Assembly (NCBI RefSeq): GCF_900143625.1
Contig: NZ_FRFF01000133.1
Coordinates: 110,729 to 174,728, forward strand
Direction: 5' to 3'
DNA from: Nocardiopsis sp. JB363
GTDB lineage: Bacteria; Actinomycetota; Actinomycetes; Streptosporangiales; Streptosporangiaceae
Length of the DNA: 64,000 nucleotides
Shown here: positions 8,367 through 17,247 of the stretch, piece after piece
Layout: every line of letters starts with the position of its first letter
Position numbering within the stretch: position 1 is the stretch's first letter
Program-made: the position numbers and the translations under genes
Notes under the pieces: model-generated
What the model was told of the DNA's origin: nothing
The model's input: the letters and a program-made list of their open reading frames with translations, nothing else
The model's database searches: none

Positions 8367-9023
8367 TCAGGTGGTCTGGGTCATGGACAGACGCACCGCG
8401 TAGGCGGCCGCCTGGGTACGACGGGCCATGCCGAGCTTGGCCAGGACTCGGGACACGTAGTTCTTCACGGTCTTCTCCGCCAGGTACATCCTGGCGCCGA
8501 TCTCCCGGTTGGTGAGTCCCTCACCGATGAGCTCCAGGACACGACGTTCCTGTTCGGTGAGCTCGCTGAGCGGGTCCTTGCGGCCGGCCTCGTCACGTAG
8601 TCGCTTGAGCATGCGCGCGGTCGACTCCGGGTCCAGCAGGGACCGCCCCTGGGCGACCGTGCGGACGGCGCCGACGAGGTCGGTTCCGTGGATCTGCTTG
8701 AGGATGTAGCCGGCGGCACCCGCCATGACCGCCCCGTAGAGGGCCTCATCGTCGGAGTAGGACGTGAGCATGAGCATGTGGGTGTCGGGGAGCATCGACC
8801 GGATCTCCCGGCAGACGGTGACACCGTCACCGTCGGGGAGTCGCACGTCGAGCACGACCACGTCGGGTTGGAGCGCGGGCACCCTGGCGAGGGCCTGCGC
8901 GGCGGTGCCGGCCTCGCCGACCACCTCGATGCCCTCCTCGTCGTCGAGGAGTGACCCCACGCCTCTCCGGACGATCTCATGGTCGTCGACCAGGAACACC
9001 CGGATCGATTTGTCGCCGCCCAT
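8367..9023 (-). CDS. devR: NarL/FixJ response regulator, DevR/DosR family
   Basis: 218 residues from the ATG at 9023, which has GGAGG ten bases upstream; the frame continues further upstream without recognisable protein. The receiver domain has VFLVDDHEIVRRG (acidic pocket), VVLDVRLPDGDG (phospho-acceptor Asp) and GYILKQ (conserved Lys). The C-terminal LuxR-type HTH reads LTEQERRVLELIGEGLTNREIG. It is the expected target of the DevS-like kinase at 4586 and points towards it. Its upstream region, shared with the divergent flavin-binding gene, carries tandem DevR-like boxes, which fits autoregulation and control of the neighbour. In mycobacteria this system drives hypoxia/NO dormancy genes; here that role is inferred. 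Confidence 0.93.
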   Translation of the reverse strand: MGGDKSIRVFLVDDHEIVRRGVGSLLDDEEGIEVVGEAGTAAQALARVPALQPDVVVLDVRLPDGDGVTVCREIRSMLPDTHMLMLTSYSDDEALYGAVMAGAAGYILKQIHGTDLVGAVRTVAQGRSLLDPESTARMLKRLRDEAGRKDPLSELTEQERRVLELIGEGLTNREIGARMYLAEKTVKNYVSRVLAKLGMARRTQAAAYAVRLSMTQTT

Positions 9024-9198
9024 CAGGTGCGCACCTCCATAGCACTGGTGACCTGAGGCGGCGGCGCCGCCTTGGGTCATGGGCTTTTCGCCGCCTGTTG
9101 TGGTGCACCATCGGGCGGTTCCGAGCCGTGTGTTCGCCCCCGACCCGAAAGCTCGGACCAGGTGTGACCACCCTATCCGTGGGCGACCGCCACGAGAG

Positions 9199-9268
9199 GG
9201 GGCGAACGTCCCCTCCTGCTGGGGGCCTGTGTCCCGGTGGGCAGCGCCCAAGTGGGGACCTTCGCCGT
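9199..9268. promoter_or_regulatory. tandem DevR-type binding boxes
   Basis: GGGGCGAACGTCCC (9199-9212) and GGGGCCTGTGTCCC (9222-9235) both fit the DosR/DevR palindrome GGGRC-N4-GYCCC; a third site GGGACCTTCGCCGT (9255-9268) keeps only the left half. Centres lie 23 and 33 bp apart, close to whole helical turns. They sit in the 341-bp gap between divergent devR and the flavin-binding gene. Confidence 0.6.
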
Positions 9269-9364
9269 GACTCAGGGGATCACGGACCCTGTTCTGGTGT
9301 TCGCGGCCCCGAGATGATAAGGAGGACAGGTAGCGGGAAGGCACCGGATTTCGGGGGGCTTGTC

Positions 9365-9895
9365 ATGGTGGGAACGAGCGGTGCCGACGCGTCCGCGAAT
9401 GGGCGGGATCCGGAGGTGGGGCCGACCCCGACCCCGGAACGACGCAGGGCGTCGGAGGAGTTCGCGGGCCCGGACCCGGCCACCGACGATCAGGGCTCGT
9501 CCACCGTCCTGGAGCGTCAGGCGTGCCTGAACCTGTTGGCCACACGGGACATCGGGCGAGTGGCCTTCACCGTCGACGGGGACGCCGCGCCGACGGTGTT
9601 GCCCGTCAACTACTTGCTACTCAACGACACCATCGTGTTCCGTTCGACGTTGGCCGGCACCATCATGCGCTACGCGCGCGGGTACACGGCTTTCCAGGTC
9701 GACCGTCTCGACGAGGAACACCGGGTGGGGTGGAGCGTGCTGTGTTCGGGGCGTTGCCGTTGGGTTCGTCATGACGGGGAGCTGGGACGCATCCCGCAGG
9801 GTCGTATGCCGCAGCCATGGGTGGCCGGTCCGCGGGATCAGGTCCTGAAGCTCGTCCCGGCCCGGATCAGTGGCCGGGAGATCCACCGGCCCTGA
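9365..9895 (+). CDS. pyridoxamine 5'-phosphate oxidase-like (FMN/F420 split-barrel) protein
   Basis: 176 residues from the ATG at 9365, with a GGGGGG stretch about 7 bases upstream; an ATG at 9314 in the same frame is possible. After a low-complexity Pro/Glu-rich N-terminus of about 50 residues, the core LNLLATRDIGRVAFTVDG... TVLPVNYLLLNDTIVFRS is typical of split-barrel flavin-binding proteins such as DevR-regulon nitroreductase-like proteins. It is divergent from devR, shares the DevR-like boxes, and is followed by a canonical terminator. Likely a redox or cofactor-binding protein of the DevR regulon; the substrate is unknown. Confidence 0.8.
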   Translation: MVGTSGADASANGRDPEVGPTPTPERRRASEEFAGPDPATDDQGSSTVLERQACLNLLATRDIGRVAFTVDGDAAPTVLPVNYLLLNDTIVFRSTLAGTIMRYARGYTAFQVDRLDEEHRVGWSVLCSGRCRWVRHDGELGRIPQGRMPQPWVAGPRDQVLKLVPARISGREIHRP

Positions 9896-9914
9896 CAGTC
9901 CGAACACGTACGTG

Positions 9915-9959
9915 GGTCGGGTGGCCGGATCCGGACGGATCCGACCACCCGACCTTTTT
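9915..9959 (+). terminator. rho-independent terminator of the split-barrel gene
   Basis: Perfect 10-bp stem GGTCGGGTGG (9915-9924) / CCACCCGACC (9945-9954) followed directly by TTTTT. The clearest intrinsic terminator in the window. Confidence 0.85.
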
Positions 9960-10159
9960 GTTCGTTCCGTCGCTTTTGCGGGTATCGATGGCGGCATGGG
10001 AGTGCAAAGCCGGTTCCCGCTTCGGTGCGTCCCCCTTCGACGGGGCCGTGCCGCGGAGACCATGCCGGCATGCGCCATCGACCGGTTCGTTCCTCCTCGT
10101 CCCGCGACCGCCACCAACGTCCCCACATGTGCGGACCCACCGTCTCCGGGGCCGCCGTG

Positions 10160-12418
10160 ATGGGGCCGGCCTGGCGGAGGGCGGCCCTGGGCATGGGGGC
10201 GGCCGGTGTCGCGGCGCTGTTCACCGTCTCGGGCAGTACGGTGCCCGAGCACGCCACCGCGCTGGAAGCACCCCTTTCGGCGGCGCCCTTGGCACGCCCC
10301 TCGGAGGTTCCTCGGGAGGGACTCGACGTCGAGGTGCTGTCCTCGCGGCCCGACACCGTCATGGGCGACACCGTGCTGGTCAGGGTGACACCGCCCCGCC
10401 CCTACCAACCCCACCAGATACGGCTGGAGTCGGGCGGCGAGGACGTCACCGAGGCGCTGCGTCGGGTGCACCTGCCCGGGGTGGGTCCGGTGATGGAGGG
10501 AGCGGTGTCGAACCTGTCCGAGGGGGCCAACCCCCTGGTGGCCTCCGTCCATGCCACGGAGGAGGACACGGCGCGGGACGGTGACGCACCGCCCGAAGCG
10601 GTGGAACTGACCGTGACCGCCCACCCCATGACCGGTCCGGTGTTCTCCGGACCGCACCAGGAACCGTTCGTGTGTCGGACCGAGGACTTCGCCCTGGCCT
10701 GGGGCGGGACGTTGGGCGCCGCCCTGGACGAGGACTGCTCGGCGACCACCCGGGTGGGATACGTGTACCGGTCCACCGACGAGGAGTTCAAGGCGCTGCC
10801 GGACCGGGACCGGCTGCCGTCCGACGTGGCCACCACGACCACCTCCACCGGAGCGGAGGTGCCCTACACCGTGCGGGTGGAGACGGGGACGGTGAACCGT
10901 TCGGTGTACGAGACGGCGATGCTGCACGACCCCCGCGAACCCGAACCCGACCCGTGGACCTCCCCCGAGGGGTGGAACCGGCGTCTGGTGTACAAGTTCG
11001 GCGGCGGCTGCCCGGGCGGTTGGTACGTGCAGGGGGATCACACGGCCGGGGTGGTGGACCACGGCATGCTCGCCCAGGGGTACGCGGTGGCCTCGGCGTC
11101 GTTGAACGTGTTCGGCAACAACTGCAACGATCTTCTCGCCGCCGAGACCATGGCGGCCACCAAGGAGCGTTTCGCCCTCGCCTACGGCTCCCCCGACCAC
11201 ACCCTGGGCTGGGGTTCCTCCGGGGGTTCCTACCAGGCCCACCAGATCGCCGACAACCAGCCCGGGCTACTGGACGGGATCCTGGTCTCGCAGAGCTACC
11301 CGGACGTGGGTTTCGCGACCACGCCGGCGGCGACCGACGCCCTGTTGCTGCGTTCCTACGCCGAGAAGCACCCCGAGGAAATCACCCCCGAACAGGTGGG
11401 CGCGGTCTCCGGGTTCGGTGGCCCCGAGGGTGTGGACGCGATGGCCGAGGCCGCGTCCCGGATCGATCCCCAGGGCGTGTGCCCCGACGCGCTGCCCGAG
11501 TCCGAGCGCTACCACCCCGAGGACAACCCCGATGGGGCGCGCTGCGACCTGTACTCGCACACCGTCAACGTCTACGGGACCGATCCCGACACCGGGCTGC
11601 CCCGGCGGCCGTTGGACAACGTGGGTGTCCAGTACGGCCTGTCGGCGCTGCTGGCCGGGGACATCGACGTGGACGCCTTTCTGCACCTGAACGAGCACAT
11701 CGGCGGGCTCGACACGGACGGACGGGTGGTGTCCGAACGTACCGAGGGCGACCCGGAGGCCATCGCGGCGGCCTATGACAGCGGCCGGTTGCTGCACGGG
11801 GGCGGCGGACTGGCCGACATCCCCGTGGTGGACCACCGCCCCTACCAGGACGACGCGCCGAGCGGCGACATCCACATGCGCTACCACTCCTTCTCCACCC
11901 GGGAACGGCTGTCGGCGGCCAACGGCACCGACGCCAACCACGTGATGCTGGTGGAGCCCTACCGGTCGGGGGTCTTCGACGCCCGGAGCACGGTCGCCGG
12001 GCGCGCCCTGGTGGAATTGGACTCCTGGGTGAGTGCGGCCGCCCATGACGCGCGGGTGCGCCCGCGCTCCACCCCGGGCGAGCGGGTGGAACGCACCCGC
12101 CCGGACTGGCTGACCGATTCCTGTTGGATCGAGGGCGAGCGTGTGGTCGCGCCCCAACTGCCGCTGCCCGCCGGGCAGGGCGACCGGTGCGCGGACGCCT
12201 TCCCCGTGCACGGTTCACCTCGGACGGTGGCGGGCGGCCCGCTCGCTTCGGACGTGGTCAAGTGCAGGCTCACCCCCTTCGAAGAGAGCGAGCATCCGGT
12301 GGACTTCGACGCCGGTCAGGCCGAGCGGGCCCGGGAGGTCTTCGCCGAGGGGGTGTGCGACTGGTCGCGTCCGGGGGTGGAGCAACGGCCGCCGAAGGGT
12401 CCCTGGCAGTTCTTCTGA
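10160..12418 (+). CDS. secreted DUF6351-family alpha/beta hydrolase
   Basis: 752 residues from the ATG at 10160. This start puts a signal peptide at the N-terminus (MGPAWRRAALGMGAAGVAAL then a hydrophobic stretch); an upstream ATG at 10070 behind GGAG is the alternative. The catalytic region has the nucleophile elbow GWGSSGGSYQ, preceded by a long segment with VYKFGGGCPGGWYVQGDH and followed by paired cysteines that suggest extracytoplasmic disulphides. Family members are uncharacterised and only distantly resemble tannase-like esterases; no substrate is assigned. It is likely transcribed alone: a terminator precedes it and a different gene type follows 100 bp on. Confidence 0.78.
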   Translation: MGPAWRRAALGMGAAGVAALFTVSGSTVPEHATALEAPLSAAPLARPSEVPREGLDVEVLSSRPDTVMGDTVLVRVTPPRPYQPHQIRLESGGEDVTEALRRVHLPGVGPVMEGAVSNLSEGANPLVASVHATEEDTARDGDAPPEAVELTVTAHPMTGPVFSGPHQEPFVCRTEDFALAWGGTLGAALDEDCSATTRVGYVYRSTDEEFKALPDRDRLPSDVATTTTSTGAEVPYTVRVETGTVNRSVYETAMLHDPREPEPDPWTSPEGWNRRLVYKFGGGCPGGWYVQGDHTAGVVDHGMLAQGYAVASASLNVFGNNCNDLLAAETMAATKERFALAYGSPDHTLGWGSSGGSYQAHQIADNQPGLLDGILVSQSYPDVGFATTPAATDALLLRSYAEKHPEEITPEQVGAVSGFGGPEGVDAMAEAASRIDPQGVCPDALPESERYHPEDNPDGARCDLYSHTVNVYGTDPDTGLPRRPLDNVGVQYGLSALLAGDIDVDAFLHLNEHIGGLDTDGRVVSERTEGDPEAIAAAYDSGRLLHGGGGLADIPVVDHRPYQDDAPSGDIHMRYHSFSTRERLSAANGTDANHVMLVEPYRSGVFDARSTVAGRALVELDSWVSAAAHDARVRPRSTPGERVERTRPDWLTDSCWIEGERVVAPQLPLPAGQGDRCADAFPVHGSPRTVAGGPLASDVVKCRLTPFEESEHPVDFDAGQAERAREVFAEGVCDWSRPGVEQRPPKGPWQFF

Positions 12419-12519
12419 GTGTGATCACGACCGTGACCTGGGCCGGCGCAACCGGTCGGGGTTCGGGCGCGTCCTAGTCGGCGTATCGGTTCCCTCCTTC
12501 CCTTCCCCCGGAGCCCGCC

Positions 12520-13290
12520 GTGTCCGACGTCCCCCAGGCCGTGATCCCGTTCGTGATCGACCGTGCCGCCGCAGAGGCGGTCCTGTCCCGTTGGTCCGAA
12601 GGGCTGTGGTTCGCGCCCCGTGGGATCCGGCGCTCGGGCGCCTTCGCGAACCTGCGCCCGGTGTTCGTCCCCTACCGGGTGTTCGAGGCCGACACCGTCT
12701 CCCGGTACGAGGGGTGGCACGGGGAGCACTACTGGGTGGAGCGGGGCAACCATGATACCGACGGGCGCCCCGACCTGACGGGTTCGCACCAGACGCGGGA
12801 GACCTCCTGGCGTCGGGTTCGGGGCACGTTGGAACGCCACTTCGGCGACGTGGTGGTGTGCGCGGCGACCCGGCCCGCGGGGGCCGAACTGCTGGGCTCC
12901 TGGCTGTTGGACAAGGTCGTGGCCCACACCCCCGACGCGGTCCAAGGGGTGGAGGTCGCCGCGGTGGACACCTCCGCCGAGGACGGGTGGGAGCGGGCCG
13001 AGCAAGTGATGCGCGAGTCCATCGAGCGGGCCTGCGCCGAGGAGATCGGCGGGGACGAGCAGCGGGTGGAGACAGTGGAGAGCACGCTGTCGGACCCGGT
13101 CCACACCCTGGCGTTGATGCCGGTGTGGGCGGCCTCCTACCGGCTGCGAGGCCGGGAGTGGCCGGTGGTGGTGAACGGGCGCACCGGGCGCGTGGAGGGA
13201 GAACACCCCTACAGCAGAGTGAAGCTGACGGCGGCCTTCGCCGCGTTGATCGCCCTGGCCGAGCTGACGAAGGAGATGTTCTTCGGCTGA
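12520..13290 (+). CDS. conserved hypothetical protein with C-terminal hydrophobic helix
   Basis: 256 residues; GTG start with GGAG six bases upstream. The pattern VIPFVIDRAAAEAVLSRW, GLWFAPRG, then FVPYRVFEADTVSRYEGWHG and a C-terminal segment HPYSRVKLTAAFAALIALAE resembles actinobacterial proteins usually fused to an N-terminal double zinc ribbon; that ribbon is missing here. One hydrophobic segment near the end may anchor it to the membrane. Function unknown. Confidence 0.7.
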   Translation: MSDVPQAVIPFVIDRAAAEAVLSRWSEGLWFAPRGIRRSGAFANLRPVFVPYRVFEADTVSRYEGWHGEHYWVERGNHDTDGRPDLTGSHQTRETSWRRVRGTLERHFGDVVVCAATRPAGAELLGSWLLDKVVAHTPDAVQGVEVAAVDTSAEDGWERAEQVMRESIERACAEEIGGDEQRVETVESTLSDPVHTLALMPVWAASYRLRGREWPVVVNGRTGRVEGEHPYSRVKLTAAFAALIALAELTKEMFFG

Positions 13291-13319
13291 GGCGAGGGGC
13301 CGGGCAAAGGGCCGTGCGG

Positions 13320-13874
13320 TCAGTCCGCGGGGCGGTGCAGGACGAAGATGCCACCGTAGGCGGGCTGGTCGAGGCGTTCGTCGTCGGTGGCCACGTACTC
13401 GTCCAGGACCGCCAGGACCCGCCGATCCAGTTCCTGGAGCTGCTCCTCGCTCAGGTGCAGGACGAAGCGGGCGTAGGTGCGCAGCGACTCGGGGCCGGCA
13501 TGGGCGAGTTCGTCCTGGAAGGCCTGGACCGGCGCGGCCCGCGCGATCGGTTCCTCGTCCGCGAGCGGCCCGTCCAACCACCAGGTCTTGTCGGTGGCCC
13601 GGTAGGGCTTCTCCAAGGCTCCCCCGTCGCCGGTGCGGACCGGAGCGACCGCCAGGAGTCCCGCCGCCACCAACTGGCGGACATGGTAGAGAACCGTGCC
13701 GGGCGAGGTCTCCAAGCGGTCGGCGAGCTCCTTGTTGGTGAGTTCGCGCAATCGGCACTCGCGGAGGATACGCAGGCGCAGGGGATGCCCGAGCGCCTTG
13801 ACCTCCTGAGCGGTGGCGGGGCGGCGCTTCCTTGGCTCGGACTCGGGGGGCGGGGTCGGCTCCGACTCACTCAT
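13320..13874 (-). CDS. ArsR-type winged-helix transcriptional regulator
   Basis: 184 residues from the ATG at 13874. The N-terminal winged HTH reads VKALGHPLRLRILRECRLRELTN... LADRLETSPGTVLYHVRQLVAAGLL, the ArsR/SmtB layout; the remaining 100 residues are an acidic, helix-rich ligand or dimer domain without obvious metal-binding cysteines. It is divergent from the MFS exporter at 13950, and a nested palindrome fills the gap. Local repressor of the exporter, probably with a small-molecule ligand (inference). Confidence 0.82.
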   Translation of the reverse strand: MSESEPTPPPESEPRKRRPATAQEVKALGHPLRLRILRECRLRELTNKELADRLETSPGTVLYHVRQLVAAGLLAVAPVRTGDGGALEKPYRATDKTWWLDGPLADEEPIARAAPVQAFQDELAHAGPESLRTYARFVLHLSEEQLQELDRRVLAVLDEYVATDDERLDQPAYGGIFVLHRPAD

Positions 13875-13887
13875 GTGGCCCACACTA

Positions 13888-13951
13888 ATGGATCGATCTA
13901 TCAAAGCCATTCGATTGAGTTTTCTCAATCGATCTGTCATTGTCGATCCAT
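13888..13951. promoter_or_regulatory. nested palindromic operator between regulator and MFS gene
   Basis: Inner perfect palindrome TCGATTGAG-TTTT-CTCAATCGA (13911-13932), nested in an outer inverted repeat ATGGATCGA (13888-13896) / TCGATCCAT (13943-13951). The region is strikingly AT-rich for this genome. The outer right arm covers the MFS start codon, so binding there would block translation start as well as transcription. Confidence 0.7.
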
Positions 13952-15245
13952 GGCCGAGAACGATGGACACACGCCCTCCACCCCTCCGTCCGGCATCACC
14001 ACGACCGCTCCCGGACCACTGGGCGGCTCCTACTGGCGACTATGGACCTCCTCGGGGTTGTCCAACCTCGCCGACGGCGCGCTCAAGGCCGCTCTGCCTC
14101 TGGTGGCCCTGCGCCTGACCGACTCACCCCTGCTCATCGCCGGTGTGGCCACCGCGCTGACCCTGCCCTGGCTGCTGTGCGCCCTGCCCGCCGGTGCCCT
14201 GGCCGACCGACTCGACCGCCGCATGGCCATGATCGGCGCCAACGTCGTGCGCGCCACCCTCCTCGTGCTGCTGGTGCTCTCCCTGTCCCTGGGGTTCGGT
14301 TCGATCTGGCTGCTGTACGCGTTCGCCTTCGCCATCGGGGTCACCGAGACCCTCTACGACACCTCCGCCCAGTCGATCCTTCCGCAGATCGTCCCTCGGA
14401 GCAGCCTGTCCCGGGCCAACGGCCGCCTGTACGCGGCGGAACTGACCGGGCAGGAGTTCATCGGCCCACCGCTCGGCAGCGCCCTGGTGGCGGTCGGTGT
14501 CGCCTTGGCCTTCGTCACCCCGGCGGCACTGTGGGCCGTCGCCGTAGGGATGTTGCTACTGGTCAAGGGCCGATTCCGGGCGAAGAGGACCGGGCCGGCC
14601 ACCACCATGCGCGCCGAGATCGCCGAAGGGGTGCGGTTCCTCTGGGGCAACCGACTGCTGCGCCGGTTCGCCCTCATGGTCGGGGCGTCCAACTTCGCCA
14701 CCCAGGCGGCCTTCGCGGTGTTCGTGCTCTACGCGGTGGGCCCCGGTTCGCACCTCGGGTTGCCCGAGGCCGTGTTCGGCCTGCTGCTGATCTCCACCGC
14801 CGTGGGCAGCCTGATCGGGTCCTTCCTGGTCGAGTGGGCCGAACGGTGGTGCGGGCGCACCTGGGCGCTACGCGTCTCCATGGTCGGGTTCGCCCTGTTG
14901 CTCGGGGTACCCGGGCTGAGCACGAACCTGTGGGTGGTGACGGCGGGCCTGTGCGTGGGCGGTGCCGCCATCATGGTCTGGAACGTGATCGTGGTGTCGC
15001 TACGCCAGCGGTTGACCCCCGACCACCTTCTCGGCCGGGTGAACAGCGTCTTCCGGCTGCTGGCCTGGGGCACCATGCCGCTGGGCGCGGCCACCGGCGG
15101 AGTGCTCGCCTCCCTCATGGGGCTCAGGCCGATGTACCTGCTGCTGGGCGGGTCGATGTTGCTGCTGTTGTTGCCGTTGATCCGGCTGAGCGACGCGCGC
15201 TTCGAGGCCGCCGAGACCGATGCCATCGCCCGAGAAGCTCGCTGA
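13950..15245 (+). CDS. MFS exporter (EntS/TetV-like)
   Basis: 431 residues. The ATG at 13950 lies directly against the operator with no ribosome-binding site, so the mRNA may be leaderless. Typical 12-helix MFS: first loop motif GALADRLDRRMAMIGANVVR, central basic loop around residue 210, and second half starting near FALMVGASNF. The family exports drugs or siderophores. Divergence from the ArsR-type gene and the operator between them suggest substrate-induced efflux. The APH-like kinase gene starts 43 bp downstream on the same strand. Confidence 0.85.
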   Translation: MAENDGHTPSTPPSGITTTAPGPLGGSYWRLWTSSGLSNLADGALKAALPLVALRLTDSPLLIAGVATALTLPWLLCALPAGALADRLDRRMAMIGANVVRATLLVLLVLSLSLGFGSIWLLYAFAFAIGVTETLYDTSAQSILPQIVPRSSLSRANGRLYAAELTGQEFIGPPLGSALVAVGVALAFVTPAALWAVAVGMLLLVKGRFRAKRTGPATTMRAEIAEGVRFLWGNRLLRRFALMVGASNFATQAAFAVFVLYAVGPGSHLGLPEAVFGLLLISTAVGSLIGSFLVEWAERWCGRTWALRVSMVGFALLLGVPGLSTNLWVVTAGLCVGGAAIMVWNVIVVSLRQRLTPDHLLGRVNSVFRLLAWGTMPLGAATGGVLASLMGLRPMYLLLGGSMLLLLLPLIRLSDARFEAAETDAIAREAR

Positions 15246-15288
15246 ATTCGATGGACCCGCAGGAGTGCCGGCGGCCAGGATGGGGCAC

Positions 15289-16089
15289 ATGAGTTCCACC
15301 GAACCCGCCCCGGACGACGTCGAGGTGTTGGAGGGCGGCAACGTCGCCGAGAGCGTGCTGCGCGTGGGCGCCACGGTGCGCAAGCCGTGGCTGCCCTCCT
15401 CCCCCGCCGTCACCGAACTCCTGCGCCACCTGGACCGGCACGGCTATCCGGCAGTACCCGCCACGTACGGGCGGCACCCCGAGGGTTCCCAGTGCCTGGA
15501 GTACATGCCCGGGACCCTGGCCGACCGGATGCCGCCGATGCCGGTGGCCGAACTGCGGCGGGTGGGCGCGCTGATCCGGCGCCTGCACGACCTGACCACC
15601 GACTTCCGCCCGCGAGGCGAACCCGTGTGGGGATCGGTCTTCCCACCGGAGGAAGGCGAGGTCGTCTGCCACTACGACCTGGCCCCCTGGAATCTGGTCG
15701 TCGGCGGGCAGAACACAGAGGACGCGCAGCCGCGCTGGTGCTTCATCGACTGGGACGGCGCCGCCCCGGGCACCCGGATGGGCGATCTGGGCTACGCGGC
15801 GCACGGGTTCGCTCCCCTGCACGCGGGCGGTGATCCCGACGTCGACGGCCGGCGTCTGCGGGCACTGGCCGACGGCTACGGCTGCGACCCCCGACAGCGC
15901 GCGTCGCTGCCCTGGGCGGCGTTGCACCGGGTGCGCGGCATGTTCGAACTGTTGGAGGAGGGTGCGCGAACCGGCGCTCAGCCTTGGGCGCGGCTGCACG
16001 TCGAGGGTCACGCCGACCATTGGGGCCCGGCCGCCGACCACATCGAACGCCACGCGGACCTGTGGGCGCGGATGCTCACCGCACCCTGA
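15289..16089 (+). CDS. aminoglycoside phosphotransferase (APH)-family kinase
   Basis: 266 residues from the second of two close ATGs (15280, 15289); AGGATGGGG precedes 15289. It has the catalytic loop VCHYDLAPWNLVV (H-x-D-x4-N) and the metal-binding loop CFIDWDGAAPGTRMGDL. The N-lobe is short, as in many actinomycete APH-like proteins. These enzymes phosphorylate antibiotics or small metabolites with ATP or GTP; substrate unknown. Likely co-transcribed with the upstream MFS gene, and convergent with the methyltransferase that ends 13 bp away. Confidence 0.83.
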   Translation: MSSTEPAPDDVEVLEGGNVAESVLRVGATVRKPWLPSSPAVTELLRHLDRHGYPAVPATYGRHPEGSQCLEYMPGTLADRMPPMPVAELRRVGALIRRLHDLTTDFRPRGEPVWGSVFPPEEGEVVCHYDLAPWNLVVGGQNTEDAQPRWCFIDWDGAAPGTRMGDLGYAAHGFAPLHAGGDPDVDGRRLRALADGYGCDPRQRASLPWAALHRVRGMFELLEEGARTGAQPWARLHVEGHADHWGPAADHIERHADLWARMLTAP

Positions 16090-16102
16090 CGGCGTTCATT
16101 TC

Positions 16103-16804
16103 TCAGTCGGTGCGGGCCCAGACGAAGACGGCCGAGATGGGGTGCCCGCGAAACCTCTCCCACTTGGGTTTGGCCGCCACCCAGCCCTCGTCCACCACGG
16201 CCTCCTCCAAAGCCGACAACCGCCACCCGGCGGCCAGGGCCGCGCGTACGTGGTCGCCGATGTGGTGGACGTGCGTGGTGATGGCGACGTCCTCACCGAA
16301 GGCGTCGGTGAAGTGGGTGGGCATCCCGGAGACCATCATGAACTGCGGGTGGTAGGCGACCAGGACGAAGTGTCCGCCGGGTCGGGTGAGCCGCCACGCC
16401 TCGGCGTAGAGCGGGTCGAGTTCGGGCAGGTGTTCGTCGATGAGCGAGGCGATGGTCAGGTCGTAGGAGTCGCCGGGCAGTCCACTGGCGCGCACGTCGC
16501 CTCGGGCGAGGGTGGTGTGGGCGCCGCGTTTCTCGGCCAGCGCGAGCATTCCGGCGCTCAGGTCCACACCGTCCACGCGTGGGATCCCGCGTTCTCGGAG
16601 CCAGCCCCCGGTGCGGCCCGTCCCGCACCCCAGGTCGGCGGCGCGGTCGACCGTGCCCCAGTCGGGGATGGTGAGCCCGTCGAGCAGGTCCAGGTCCATC
16701 GCGTCCAGGACGGAGTCCTCGTAGGTGGTGGACCAGCCGTCGTATCCGGTGGCCACGTCCACGGTGCGGTAGTGGCGGGTGTCGAAGGTGGAGAAGTCGG
16801 CCAT
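16103..16804 (-). CDS. class I SAM-dependent methyltransferase
   Basis: 233 residues from the ATG at 16804. Motif I AADLGCGTGRTGGWL, acidic loop VDGVDLSAGML, motif around YDLTIASLIDEHL and the post-motif LTRPGGHFVLVAYHP place it with small-molecule methyltransferases of the Methyltransf_11/25 type. The start lacks a clear ribosome-binding site. Substrate unknown. Confidence 0.82.
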   Translation of the reverse strand: MADFSTFDTRHYRTVDVATGYDGWSTTYEDSVLDAMDLDLLDGLTIPDWGTVDRAADLGCGTGRTGGWLRERGIPRVDGVDLSAGMLALAEKRGAHTTLARGDVRASGLPGDSYDLTIASLIDEHLPELDPLYAEAWRLTRPGGHFVLVAYHPQFMMVSGMPTHFTDAFGEDVAITTHVHHIGDHVRAALAAGWRLSALEEAVVDEGWVAAKPKWERFRGHPISAVFVWARTD

Positions 16805-16879
16805 GGCGGTGAGTATCCCGTGTTCGGGCCGGAGGGGACCACCCGTTTTTCGCCGGGTCGCGGCCCCAGGGAAAATGCG

Positions 16880-16909
16880 TTGCCCGCCCCGCCGCGCCTC
16901 CTCTACCGT
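16880..16909 (+). promoter_or_regulatory. promoter for erm leader transcript
   Basis: TTGCCC (16880-16885), 18-bp spacer, TACCGT (16904-16909). Transcription would start near the ATG at 16917, giving a leaderless message that begins with the short ORF. Confidence 0.5.
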
Positions 16910-16916
16910 GAGCGTC

Positions 16917-17006
16917 ATGGCAGCATTCCACGCGATCTTCCAGGGTCCGCAGGCCTGGCCCGCGGTCGCCTACGCACGAGTCCGGTCCGCCCTGTCGGAC
17001 CGGTAG
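16917..17006 (+). CDS. putative 29-residue erm leader peptide
   Basis: ATG to TAG, 29 codons, placed as a leaderless ORF eight bases after a TACCGT -10 box. The peptide contains Arg-Val-Arg at residues 21-23, a match to the +X+ (R/K-x-R/K) class of macrolide-dependent ribosome stalling motifs known from Erm leader peptides. An 8-bp hairpin (16982-17003) begins inside the Val/Arg codons and ends at the stop codon, so a ribosome stalled there would unfold it. The erm gene follows 241 bp later. There is no direct evidence of translation; it could be a chance ORF. Confidence 0.45.
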   Translation: MAAFHAIFQGPQAWPAVAYARVRSALSDR

Positions 17007-17229
17007 CCGAACTCCTCTGAGCGCACCGCCGTTTCCGCGTCCTCATCGGCGCGACGTCGGCGGTGCCGGGTTCGTCCTTCGTCGCACCCGCGTCTTCGCC
17101 GGTCCGGCCACAGCCGACACCCCTTTTCTTCCGGGCGGTCGGCCGGCGGATCCTGCCTTTTCCTGACGCGCCCTGGCCGGGCGCGGGTTCCGTCGTGCCG
17201 TTCGCGCCCATGTCGGCCACCCCGGTGGC
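16982..17229 (+). promoter_or_regulatory. erm leader region with serial hairpins
   Basis: Three perfect stems: CCGGTCCG / CGGACCGG (16982-17003, 6-nt loop), CGCGCCC / GGGCGCG (17167-17185, 5-nt loop) and GCCACC / GGTGGC (17216-17229). The last lies immediately before the GGAACGG that precedes the erm start. The layout resembles attenuator-controlled erm leaders. Antibiotic responsiveness is inferred. Confidence 0.45.
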
Positions 17230-17247
17230 GGAACGGACCACGCACGC

